This document shows, in pieces, positions 32,446 to 41,418 of a stretch of DNA of 64,000 nucleotides. Both the position numbers and the translations under genes were made by a program. Origin of the DNA: UMGS1766 sp963597355. Lineage in GTDB: Bacteria; Bacillota; Clostridia; Oscillospirales; Oscillospiraceae. Location: NCBI GenBank assembly GCA_963597355.1, contig CAVBPR010000013.1, forward strand, positions 69,282 to 133,281. Reading direction: 5' to 3'. The notes under the pieces were generated by a model. The model searched no databases. It had not been told where the DNA came from and saw only the letters and a list, made by a program, of their open reading frames with translations. The stretch's first letter is position 1. Every line of letters starts with the position of its first letter.

Positions 32446-35400
32446 TTATTCCTCGATGGAAACGGGAACAAGTTCCTCCTCGATACTGAGCAACTCGTCT
32501 TCCTCTGCAACGACGGACTCGTCAGGCTGTGTAATTCCCTCATCATCAATGGCATCCACGGCGCTGTAAAGGCCGGAGCCGGCAGGAATCAACTTACCGA
32601 TGATAACATTTTCCTTCAAGCCCAGCAGGTGGTCAACCTTGCCGCTGATAGCAGCCTCGGTCAACACCTTTGTGGTTTCCTGGAAGGAAGCCGCAGACAG
32701 GAAGGAGTCGGTAGCCAGAGAAGCCTTTGTAATACCCAGCAGCATTCTGGTGCAGGTAGGCAAGCGGAGCTCCTCGCCCTCCTCGTTGCGTTCGCCTGCA
32801 TCAATGCGAGCCTGAACCTTGGCAACTGCATCGTCGAAGGTAATCACGTTGATTGCTGCACCGCTGAGCAGGTCAGAATCGCCAGAATCCTCAACGCGGA
32901 CCTTGCGCATCATCTGACGGCAGATAACCTCAATGTGCTTATCGTTGATGTCAACGCCCTGGCTGCGGTAAGGTTTCAAAACTTCCATAACCAGATACTC
33001 ATGCAGAGCGGAAATGCCGCGAATACGCAGAACATCCTGGGGATACAGCGCACCGGGAACCAGCTGGAATCCCTGCTCCACATAATCTCCTTCCTTAACC
33101 AGCAAGCTGGAGTAAGGCAGAGAATAGGTACAAACCTCACCATCATTTGCGGTGATATTGACATTGACCATCGAACCCTTCTTGGTTTCTTCAATGGACA
33201 CACGGCCGGAAATTTCAGCCAGCTGAGCCATCTTCTTCGGCTTACGGGCCTCAAACAATTCCTCAACACGGGGCAGACCCTGGGTGATGTCGCCGCCAGC
33301 AACACCGCCGGAGTGGAAGGTACGCATGGTCAGCTGCGTGCCAGGCTCACCGATGGACTGGGCTGCAATTACGCCAACTGCTTCGCCCAGGCCGACGCGC
33401 TCGCCGTTTGCCAGGTTCATGCCGTAGCACTTGGAGCAAACACCCCGACGTGCACGGCAGGTCAGAACGCTGCGGACCTTGATCGAAGAGATACCATGGG
33501 CTTCGAGGATTTTCACATCGCTGCCCTTGAGCATCGTATCGGTATCAAAGAGCACCTCGCCGGTCTTAGGATCGCAAAGCGGCTCAGCAAGGTAACGGCC
33601 CTTGATACGCTCGGAGAATTCCTCGATGATCTGGCCTTCTTCGCTCAACTCATAAACATTGATACCGTCCGTCGTGCCGCAATCTTCCTCACGGATGATA
33701 ACATCCTGAGAAACGTCAACCAGACGACGGGTCAAATATCCGGAGTCAGCGGTACGCAATGCCGTATCGGTCAAGCCCTTACGTGCGCCACGAGAAGAGA
33801 TGAAGTATTCCAGTACCGTCAGACCTTCACGATAGTTTGCCTTGACGGGGATTTCGATCGTACGACCGGCGGTATTTGCAAGCAAGCCGCGCATGCCGGC
33901 CAGCTGACGAATCTGAGCCATAGAACCACGAGCACCAGAGTCAGCCATGATAAAGATTGGGTTGTACTGATCCAGGTTCTCCATCAGTGCGGTGGAAACC
34001 TGACCGGTTGTTGCTTCCCATTCCTTAACGACCAGACGATAGCGTTCGTCGTTTGTCAACATACCCATACGGAACAGACGCTCAATCTCAACCACCTTTT
34101 CCTCTGTGGTCTTGATCAGCTCGTATTTCTTGGGCGGGATCGACATGTCGTAGATGGAAACGGTCAAGGAAGCCAGGGTGGAATAATGATAGCCCTGTGC
34201 CTTGATTGCGTCCAGCACCTCAGCGGAGACGGCAAATCCGTGCGCAGAAATGCAGCGTTCCACGATCTTAGACAGAATCTTCTTTCCGCAAACCTCGTTG
34301 ATTTCCGGATTCAGGCAAGTCTCCTCGTTATCACGATCCTGGAAGCCAAGATCCTGAGGAATCTTCTCGTTGAAGATCAACCGGCCAACCGTGGTTCGAA
34401 CCAGCTTCTGAATGGGTTCTCCCTTGCAGGTACCGCTGCGCCAAACCAGAATCGGCTCGTGAATGTCCAGCTCGTCCTGATTTTCCAGAAGTGTCAGATC
34501 GATCACGTTGGTATTCTTCTTCTTGCGCTCCAGCATGCACTGGTCATAGGCCAGTAAAGCCTCGTTATCACTGCTGAAGATACGATAGAACTCTCTGGGC
34601 AGTGTGCCGCTCTGTGCAGCCTCCTGAGCCAGATAGCCGGTGGTACGAACATAGGGCTCATAGCGTCCCTCGTGCTCATGATCCGCAACCCAAATGATGT
34701 CATTGGGCGTAATCGCGCCATCTTCAATTGCGGCAACCGCGTCTGCAGCCGTTTCAAATGTGCGCTCCGGCACGTGAATCCGCTCGCGCTCATAGGTCAG
34801 GTAGTAAGAACCCAGAATCATATCCTGCGTCGGTACGGTAACCGGGCTGCCATCCTGAGGACGCAGCAGGTTGTTCGCCGACAGCATCAAAATACGGGCT
34901 TCGGTCTGAGCTTCTGCAGACAGCGGCACGTGAACTGCCATCTGGTCGCCATCGAAGTCAGCGTTAAACGGGGTGCAAACCAGCGGATGCAGCTTAATTG
35001 CGCGGCCTTCCACCAGCACCGGCTCGAACGCCTGAATGCCCAGACGGTGTAGCGTAGGTGCACGGTTCAGCATGACAGGGTGATCCTTGATAACAAACTC
35101 AAGGGCATCCCAAACGGCAGCCTCGCCCTTGTCCACCATTTTCTTGGCGGACTTAATGTTATTGGCCTTGTGATCCTCCACCAGTTTCTTCATAACAAAG
35201 GGGCGGAAGAGTTCGATTGCCATCTCCTTCGGCAAACCGCACTGATAGATCTTCAGCTCGGGGCCGACAACGATAACGGAACGGCCGGAATAGTCCACGC
35301 GCTTACCCAGCAGGTTCTGACGGAAACGTCCCTGCTTACCTTTCAGCATATCAGAAAGGCTCTTCAGCGCACGGCTGTTGGCACCGGTAACCGCACGGCC

Positions 35401-36300
35401 ACGACGGCCGTTATCGATCAGCGCGTCTACTGCTTCCTGCAGCATGCGCTTTTCATTGCGAACAATGATGTCCGGTGCATTCAGCTGAATCAGGCGCTTC
35501 AGACGGTTATTGCGGTTGATAACTCTGCGGTACAGATCGTTCAAGTCGGAAGTGGCAAAGCGACCGCCGTCCAACTGAACCATGGGACGAATTTCCGGAG
35601 GCAGAACCGGCAACACATCGATGATCATCCACTCCGGCTTATTGCCAGAGCTCAGGAAGGAATCTACAACTTCCAGGCGCTTGACAATACGCGCCTTCTT
35701 CTGACCGGATGCAGTCTTCAATTCAGCACGCAGACTGGTGGAAAGCTGCTCCAAATCCACATCCTGCAGCAATTTCTTAATGGCCTCAGCGCCCATGCCG
35801 GCGGAGAAATCATCTTCGTATTTCTCCCGCATGTCGTTGTATTCCTTTTCGGAAAGGATCTGGTTCTTCGTCAAAGGAGTAAAGCCGGGATCTGTGACAA
35901 TATAGGAAGCAAAGTACAGGACTTTTTCCAGAATGCGGGGGGAAATATCCAGCAGCAGACCCATACGGGACGGAATGCCCTTGAAATACCAGATATGAGA
36001 GACCGGCGCAGCCAGCTCAATATGTCCCATACGCTCGCGACGCACCTTTGCGCGGGTGACCTCAACGCCGCAGCGATCGCAGATTTTGCCCTTGTGGCTG
36101 ATCTTTTTATATTTTCCGCAATGGCACTCCCAGTCCTTTGTTGGGCCAAAAATCTTTTCGCAGAACAGGCCATCCCGCTCCGGCTTCAGGGTACGATAGT
36201 TGATTGTTTCCGGCTTGGTAACTTCACCATAGGACCAAGCTCTAATCTGCTCTGGAGAAGCGATAGAAATTTTGATCGCATCAAATTCAGCGTAACTCAT
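32446..36300 (-). CDS. rpoC: RNA polymerase beta' subunit
   Basis: A 1284-residue beta' subunit. The N-terminal zinc site is CHCGKYKKISHKGKICDRCG, the Mg-binding catalytic loop is NADFDGDQMAVH near residue 450, and a second zinc cluster is CRARRGVCSKCYG. The C-terminus ends in an acidic tail (EEDELLSIEEELVPVSIEE). AGGTCGATTATC precedes the ATG, 21 bases after the rpoB stop. Essential housekeeping gene; the identification is certain. Confidence 0.99.
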   Translation of the reverse strand: MSYAEFDAIKISIASPEQIRAWSYGEVTKPETINYRTLKPERDGLFCEKIFGPTKDWECHCGKYKKISHKGKICDRCGVEVTRAKVRRERMGHIELAAPVSHIWYFKGIPSRMGLLLDISPRILEKVLYFASYIVTDPGFTPLTKNQILSEKEYNDMREKYEDDFSAGMGAEAIKKLLQDVDLEQLSTSLRAELKTASGQKKARIVKRLEVVDSFLSSGNKPEWMIIDVLPVLPPEIRPMVQLDGGRFATSDLNDLYRRVINRNNRLKRLIQLNAPDIIVRNEKRMLQEAVDALIDNGRRGRAVTGANSRALKSLSDMLKGKQGRFRQNLLGKRVDYSGRSVIVVGPELKIYQCGLPKEMAIELFRPFVMKKLVEDHKANNIKSAKKMVDKGEAAVWDALEFVIKDHPVMLNRAPTLHRLGIQAFEPVLVEGRAIKLHPLVCTPFNADFDGDQMAVHVPLSAEAQTEARILMLSANNLLRPQDGSPVTVPTQDMILGSYYLTYERERIHVPERTFETAADAVAAIEDGAITPNDIIWVADHEHEGRYEPYVRTTGYLAQEAAQSGTLPREFYRIFSSDNEALLAYDQCMLERKKKNTNVIDLTLLENQDELDIHEPILVWRSGTCKGEPIQKLVRTTVGRLIFNEKIPQDLGFQDRDNEETCLNPEINEVCGKKILSKIVERCISAHGFAVSAEVLDAIKAQGYHYSTLASLTVSIYDMSIPPKKYELIKTTEEKVVEIERLFRMGMLTNDERYRLVVKEWEATTGQVSTALMENLDQYNPIFIMADSGARGSMAQIRQLAGMRGLLANTAGRTIEIPVKANYREGLTVLEYFISSRGARKGLTDTALRTADSGYLTRRLVDVSQDVIIREEDCGTTDGINVYELSEEGQIIEEFSERIKGRYLAEPLCDPKTGEVLFDTDTMLKGSDVKILEAHGISSIKVRSVLTCRARRGVCSKCYGMNLANGERVGLGEAVGVIAAQSIGEPGTQLTMRTFHSGGVAGGDITQGLPRVEELFEARKPKKMAQLAEISGRVSIEETKKGSMVNVNITANDGEVCTYSLPYSSLLVKEGDYVEQGFQLVPGALYPQDVLRIRGISALHEYLVMEVLKPYRSQGVDINDKHIEVICRQMMRKVRVEDSGDSDLLSGAAINVITFDDAVAKVQARIDAGERNEEGEELRLPTCTRMLLGITKASLATDSFLSAASFQETTKVLTEAAISGKVDHLLGLKENVIIGKLIPAGSGLYSAVDAIDDEGITQPDESVVAEEDELLSIEEELVPVSIEE

Positions 36301-36321
36301 GATAATCGACCTCCCCTGTCA

Positions 36322-39300
36322 TCAATCTTCGTCGCTGTCGATGAACAGCGTACCTTCTTCTTCAAACTCTGGTGTTTCAATGACGGAACCTTCTTCATCC
36401 ATCTCGCCGACAGCAAAAGCACCGGTCTTTGCATACTCGCTCTCATCAGAGGTGTACTCAAAATCATCATATTCCTGACGACCACCCTTGTAGTTGTCGT
36501 CCTCGTCATCCTTCAACTCGATTTCGTTGCCCTGAACATCCAGCACGCGGATATCCAAGCACAGAGACTGCAGTTCCTTGACCAAAACCTTGAAGGATTC
36601 CGGCACACCGGGCTTCGGCACGTTATGGCCCTTGATAATTGCCTCATAGGTGCGAACACGACCGGTCACGTCGTCGGACTTAACGGTCAGAATCTCCTGC
36701 AAGGTATAGGCAGCGCCATATGCCTCCAGTGCCCAAACTTCCATCTCACCAAAACGCTGGCCGCCGAACTGAGCTTTACCGCCCAGAGGCTGCTGAGTAA
36801 CCAGGCTGTAGGGGCCGGTAGCACGAGCATGGATCTTATCGTCAACCAGGTGGTGCAGCTTCAGGAAGTACACATAGCCAACCGTGACCGGGTTGTCAAA
36901 ACGCTGACCTGTACGGCCATCGTAGAGCCAGCTCTTACCGTTTTCATTCAGGCCGGCCATCCGCAGGCACTCCTGAATGTCCTTTTCGTTTGCGCCGTTG
37001 AAGATCGGTGTTGCAACCTTCCAGCCGAGGGTTTTAGCTGCATAGCCAAGATGAACTTCCAGCACCTGACCGATGTTCATACGGGAAGGCACGCCCAACG
37101 GGTTCAGCACGATATCCAGCGGAGTGCCGTCGGGCAGGAAAGGCATGTCCTCACGGGGCAGAATACGGGAAACAACACCCTTGTTTCCGTGGCGGCCTGC
37201 CATCTTATCGCCGACGCCAATTTTACGCTTCTGGACGATATAAACGCGGACGCACATATTCACGCCGGGATTCAGCTCATCGCCATTCTCCCGCGTAAAC
37301 ACCTTAACATCCTGAACGATACCGTACATACCATGGGGAACCTTCAGGGATGTATCACGAACTTCACGGGCCTTTTCGCCAAAAATAGCACGAAGCAAGC
37401 GTTCTTCTGCCGTCAGGTCGGTCTCACCCTTAGGCGTTACTTTACCAACCAGAATGTCACCGGCAGAAATCTCAGCGCCAACGCGGATGATGCCGCGCTC
37501 GTCCAGATCCTTCAGCGCCTCTTCACCAACACTGGGGATATCGCGGGTAATTTCCTCATCGCCCAGCTTGGTATTGCGTGCTTCTGTCTCAAATTCCTCG
37601 ATATGGATGGAGGTGAATACGTCCTCCTGTACCATTCGCTCGTTCAGCAGAACAGCGTCCTCGTAGTTGTAGCCTTCCCATGTCATGAAGCCCATCAGGA
37701 TGTTCCGGCCCAGGGCAATCTCGCCGTTGCAGGTAGCAGGGCCATCAGCCAGAGTCTCACGATAGCGGACACGCTGACCGGCGTTGACAATCGGCTTCTG
37801 GTTGATGCAGGTCGTATGGTTGGAACGAACATACTTAACCAGCGGATAATCCACAACACGGCCATCGTCATAACGAACGGTAATCTGGGTCGCAGAGACC
37901 TTGGTGACCTCGCCGTCACCCTCAGCCAGCACAACGACCTCGGAATCCTGGCAGTTTTTATACTCCTGACCGGTAGCAACAATCGGTGCTTCCGTTACCA
38001 GCAGAGGCACTGCCTGACGCTGCATGTTTGCGCCCATCAGTGCGCGGTTTGCGTCGTCGTTTTCCAGGAACGGGATCATTGCGGTAGCAACAGACACCAT
38101 CATCTTAGGCGAAACGTCGATACGGTCCACCTGGCTGCGGTCTACGTCGACGATCTCATCACGATGACGGCAGGTAATACGGGCATTTGCCAGGCAGCCG
38201 TTTTCGTCGATTGGCTCAGTTGCCTGTGCAACAGTGTACTCATCTTCCACGTCTGCAGTCATATATTCCACTTCGTCCGTAACAAAGCCGTCCGGCTTAC
38301 GCACCACGCGATAAGGCGTTTCAATAAAACCGAACTTATTTACACGGGCGTAGGAAGCCAGGTAGGAAATCAGGCCGATGTTGGGACCTTCTGGCGTTTC
38401 AATGGGGCAAAGACGGCCGTAGTGGCTGTAATGAACGTCACGGACATCAAAGCTGGCGCGCTCACGGCTCAGACCACCGGGGCCAAGAGCGGAAATACGG
38501 CGCTTATGCGTCAATTCTGCCAGCGGGTTGGTTTGGTCCATAAACTGGCTCAACGGAGAAGAACCAAAGAATTCCTTGATTGCTGCGGTAACAGGACGGA
38601 TATTGATCAAAGACTGCGGAGTAACGATGTCAAGATCCTGGATGGTCATGCGCTCACGAATCACTCGCTCCATACGGCTGAAGCCAATACGGAACTGATT
38701 CTGCAGCAGCTCGCCCACGCAGCGCAGGCGACGGTTGCCCAGGTGGTCGATATCGTCTGCATTGCCGATACCATAAGCCAGGCAATTCAGATAGTTGACC
38801 GAAGCCAGCATATCGTCAATGATAATATGCTTCGGAATCAGCTCGTCATGAGCGTCTTCCAGTGCCTCTTTCAGCTCTTCACCGCTGTATTTTTCCACCA
38901 GCTCTTTGAAGACGGTGAAGCGAACCTTTTCGTCAATGCCAACCTCTTCCGGATCAAAGTCCAGATAAGGTGCAGGGTCAATCATGTTGTTGGAGAACAC
39001 GCGGACAACAGTTCCATCTACATCAACCAGAACTTCGTTGACGCCCCGAGCGGTGAGTTCCTGTGCGCGCTCGAAGGAAAGAACTTCTCCCTCTTCTGCA
39101 ATGATCTCACCGGTCCACGGATCTGCCACAGGTGCGGCCATTTTCTGTCCGTTCAGACGGCGCGCCATGTTCATCTTCTTGTTGAACTTATAACGGCCAA
39201 CAACAGACAGGTCATAGCTGCGTGCATCAAAGAACAGGTTGTTCAGCAGTGCTTCATCGGAATCCACCGTTGGGGGCTCACCCGGACGCAGCTTACGATA

Positions 39301-40008
39301 GATCTCCAGGTGTGCTTCCTCGTAGGTCTTGCAGGTGTCCTTCTCCAACGTAGCCACGATGCGGGGGTCTTCACCAAACACCTCAAGGATTTCGGCATCT
39401 GTCTTCAGACCAATTGCACGGAGCAGGCAGGTGATCGGCAGCTTACGGCTCTTATCGATCCGCACATACATTACATCCGCCTGATCCGTCTCATACTCCA
39501 GCCATGCGCCGCGATAAGGGATCACTGTGGTTGTATAGGTAACATTGCCCACCTTGTCCTCTGTGCGGCCGTAGTACATACCGGGAGAACGAACAATCTG
39601 AGAAACAATGGAGCGCTCAGCGCCATTGATCACGAAAGTGGCGCCCTGCGTCATCAGCGGGAAATCACCCATGAAGATTTCCTGCTCTTTGATCTCCTCA
39701 GTTTCCTTGTTGCGCAGACGAACCTTCACCTTGATGGGAGCTGCATACGTCGCATCCCGAGCCTTGCACTCCTCTACCGAGTACTTCGGCTTTTCATCCA
39801 TTGTGTAATCGATGAAGGAAAGCTCTAACTTGCCCTGATAGTCGCTGATGGCAGCAGTATCGCGGAAAACCTCCCGCAGACCTACTTCCAAAAACCACCG
39901 ATAGCTCTTCTTCTGAATCTCCAGAAGATCCGGCATTTCGATGATCTCGTCATGCCTGGCAAAGCTTTTTCTCAGCGTATTGCCATAGTATACGTCTTTA
40001 ATGACCAT
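36322..40008 (-). CDS. rpoB: RNA polymerase beta subunit
   Basis: A 1228-residue beta subunit. The rifampicin pocket reads SSPLSQFMDQTNPLAELTHK and RRISALGPGGLSRERA, with Asp, His and Ser at the classic resistance positions unchanged, so the sequence looks rifampicin-sensitive. Other landmarks are GRHGNKGVVS and QPLGGKAQFGGQRFGEMEVW. A long acidic C-terminal extension (about the last 65 residues) follows the usual end. The ATG at 40008 is preferred over a GTG three codons upstream because of spacing from GGAGT. Ribosomal protein genes rplJ-rplL, the usual upstream neighbours, are absent. Confidence 0.98.
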   Translation of the reverse strand: MVIKDVYYGNTLRKSFARHDEIIEMPDLLEIQKKSYRWFLEVGLREVFRDTAAISDYQGKLELSFIDYTMDEKPKYSVEECKARDATYAAPIKVKVRLRNKETEEIKEQEIFMGDFPLMTQGATFVINGAERSIVSQIVRSPGMYYGRTEDKVGNVTYTTTVIPYRGAWLEYETDQADVMYVRIDKSRKLPITCLLRAIGLKTDAEILEVFGEDPRIVATLEKDTCKTYEEAHLEIYRKLRPGEPPTVDSDEALLNNLFFDARSYDLSVVGRYKFNKKMNMARRLNGQKMAAPVADPWTGEIIAEEGEVLSFERAQELTARGVNEVLVDVDGTVVRVFSNNMIDPAPYLDFDPEEVGIDEKVRFTVFKELVEKYSGEELKEALEDAHDELIPKHIIIDDMLASVNYLNCLAYGIGNADDIDHLGNRRLRCVGELLQNQFRIGFSRMERVIRERMTIQDLDIVTPQSLINIRPVTAAIKEFFGSSPLSQFMDQTNPLAELTHKRRISALGPGGLSRERASFDVRDVHYSHYGRLCPIETPEGPNIGLISYLASYARVNKFGFIETPYRVVRKPDGFVTDEVEYMTADVEDEYTVAQATEPIDENGCLANARITCRHRDEIVDVDRSQVDRIDVSPKMMVSVATAMIPFLENDDANRALMGANMQRQAVPLLVTEAPIVATGQEYKNCQDSEVVVLAEGDGEVTKVSATQITVRYDDGRVVDYPLVKYVRSNHTTCINQKPIVNAGQRVRYRETLADGPATCNGEIALGRNILMGFMTWEGYNYEDAVLLNERMVQEDVFTSIHIEEFETEARNTKLGDEEITRDIPSVGEEALKDLDERGIIRVGAEISAGDILVGKVTPKGETDLTAEERLLRAIFGEKAREVRDTSLKVPHGMYGIVQDVKVFTRENGDELNPGVNMCVRVYIVQKRKIGVGDKMAGRHGNKGVVSRILPREDMPFLPDGTPLDIVLNPLGVPSRMNIGQVLEVHLGYAAKTLGWKVATPIFNGANEKDIQECLRMAGLNENGKSWLYDGRTGQRFDNPVTVGYVYFLKLHHLVDDKIHARATGPYSLVTQQPLGGKAQFGGQRFGEMEVWALEAYGAAYTLQEILTVKSDDVTGRVRTYEAIIKGHNVPKPGVPESFKVLVKELQSLCLDIRVLDVQGNEIELKDDEDDNYKGGRQEYDDFEYTSDESEYAKTGAFAVGEMDEEGSVIETPEFEEEGTLFIDSDED

Positions 40009-40188
40009 ATTGTTCACACTCCGTTTTCGTCATAATACACAAGAAGCGGTGGGCGTGCCATTCTGATACACCCGGGTCAGTTGAAAATTGTTTCTCATCC
40101 CACTTGCATCACTGCACGGGATATGTTATACTTCGTCATGTGGTTGAATGAGCTCGTATGTGTGCGCATCAATCCACAATAGCGATTT

Positions 40189-40217
40189 ATTATATCACAT
40201 AGTTATAGTGCTGTCAA
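40189..40217 (-). promoter_or_regulatory. Consensus promoter of rpoBC
   Basis: Minus strand TTGACA (40212-40217), exactly 17 bases, then TATAAT (40189-40194). The leader of about 170 bases before rpoB shows no strong hairpin by eye. This accounts for the gene-free stretch 40,009-40,344 together with the terminator next to it. Confidence 0.9.
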
Positions 40218-40262
40218 CCGTTTCTCTCATCTTACGGTTGACTTTTTTATTTAAAATCAGAA

Positions 40263-40306
40263 CATATAGAGACCGATTCTCCTCCTGGAAAATCGGTCTC
40301 TATATG
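40263..40306. terminator. Bidirectional terminator upstream of rpoB
   Basis: CATATAGAGACCGATT and its complement AATCGGTCTCTATATG around a 12-base loop; T-rich on both outer sides. It separates the small membrane-protein gene from the rpoBC promoter. Confidence 0.8.
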
Positions 40307-40344
40307 CATTTTTTATCAATCTATTTTTAATAACCTGCTTTTGC

Positions 40345-40671
40345 TCAAATTAAGTGGATTCCCCCAATAATCGGCAGCGGTTTCTCTATTCCCTGAAGCG
40401 CATTCAGCAATCCCATGATGGTAAGCACCAAAAGCACCAGCGAAATTATAGCGTTCAGTGCACCAATGATTCCAGTCAGTAAACCAAAGCTTGCAATATC
40501 AATCAAAAAATAAGCGACCTTATACACAATTGTCAGTGCAACACCGGCCAGAGACAATACCAGTGCCTGATTCAAATGAAATCTGGAATTACGGCGATCC
40601 CCCGCCAACAGCGCTATCACAAGTCCAATCCAGGTTAAATAGGCTACAATATCGGTTGTTCTCTTGCTCAC
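40345..40671 (-). CDS. Small membrane protein, DUF4870/Tic20-like
   Basis: A 108-residue protein with three to four hydrophobic segments (IVAYLTWIGLVIALLAG, NQALVLSLAGVALTIVYKVAYF, and FGLLTGIIGALNAIISLVLLVL; cores shown). RNSRFHLNQAL before the second segment is the type of motif seen in DUF4870/YtgB-like proteins. It begins with GTG after GAGGAGGAA. Function unknown. A TTGTAC-N17-TATTCT promoter lies at 40716-40744. Confidence 0.7.
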   Translation of the reverse strand: MSKRTTDIVAYLTWIGLVIALLAGDRRNSRFHLNQALVLSLAGVALTIVYKVAYFLIDIASFGLLTGIIGALNAIISLVLLVLTIMGLLNALQGIEKPLPIIGGIHLI

Positions 40672-40800
40672 AGAAAATTCCTCCTCTGTAATGTCGTATA
40701 TGTCTTAACATGGTCAGAATAGCACGATTCTATCGCAAGTACAAGCGTATTTCGGGCTTTCGTCTTTAAAATTGATAAAACTAGTTTTTCTGAAATGTCC

Positions 40801-40838
40801 GCAAAAACAAAATAGCCGCAAGCAAAGCTTGCGGCTAT
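40801..40838 (-). terminator. Terminator of tRNA-Leu
   Basis: On the minus strand ATAGCCGCAAGC pairs with GCTTGCGGCTAT, followed by TTTGTTTTTGC. It begins right at the tRNA CCA end. Confidence 0.8.
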
Positions 40839-40924
40839 GGTGCGCGAGGCGGGAGTCGAACCCGCACGCCCGAACGAGCACTGGCACCTGAAGCCAGCGA
40901 GTCTACCAATTCCACCACTCGCGC
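40838..40924 (-). tRNA. tRNA-Leu (anticodon CAG)
   Basis: An 87-base class II tRNA on the minus strand with acceptor GCGCGAG/CTCGCGC, anticodon arm CTGGC-TTCAGGT-GCCAG, a long variable arm, T loop GGGTTCGACTCCC and an encoded CCA. Confidence 0.96.
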
Positions 40925-41061
40925 AACCGAAGGTGATACGAACTTGAAATACAGCTCGCTAACGGACAAGCGATATAATATCATCTTTTATGCCCCTTGT
41001 CAACTATTTTTTCGCATTATTTTTTATTTTATTTTTGCGCACCGCAGTTTATAAAAATTCG

Positions 41062-41089
41062 TTGACAAACAAGTGGGAAGTGATATAAT
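41062..41089 (+). promoter_or_regulatory. Promoter of the trp operon
   Basis: TTGACA (41062-41067) and TATAAT (41084-41089), 16 bases apart, just ahead of the T-box leader. Confidence 0.85.
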
Positions 41090-41099
41090 GCACTTAATT

Positions 41100-41380
41100 C
41101 ATTTAAACCAATAAACCGTTGAGGTGGAGATAACGTCAGAAATCGGTCTCACAGAGAGTTGGCTGTGCTGGAATGCCGACAGATGCGAGCTGGCAAATGG
41201 ACCACTGAGGGCGCGGTCAAAGGCTGTGTTTTGCAGCTGAGTATTCCGCGACGCTGGCCAGCGTGAAGGGCGCGGGATATGTTTGTATCCCTGAAGTGCG
41301 GGACAAAAGTCCCGAATCAAGGTGGCACCGCGGATATTTCCGTCCTTGACAAAGCAATTTGTCGAGGACGGTTTTTTTAT
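41100..41380 (+). promoter_or_regulatory. T-box riboswitch, tryptophan-specific
   Basis: A leader of about 280 bases with the features of a T-box element: long stem I, the specifier end AAATGGACCACTGAGGGC with TGG (41198-41200, Trp), the conserved T-box AAGGTGGCACCGCGG at 41319-41333, and a terminator CCGTCCTTGACAAA...GGACGG at 41340-41371 followed by seven T. Uncharged tRNA-Trp would bind specifier and T-box and stabilise the antiterminator, turning on the trp genes. The specifier matches the downstream pathway. Confidence 0.95.
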
Positions 41381-41418
41381 TTCCTGCTTATACACACCTG
41401 CAAGGAGTGATCTAATAA

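Noticed and set aside
32428..39828. Very long antisense frames across rpoC and rpoB
   Set aside because: They are shadows of the strongly biased rpoBC codons; no protein family features and no start signals.
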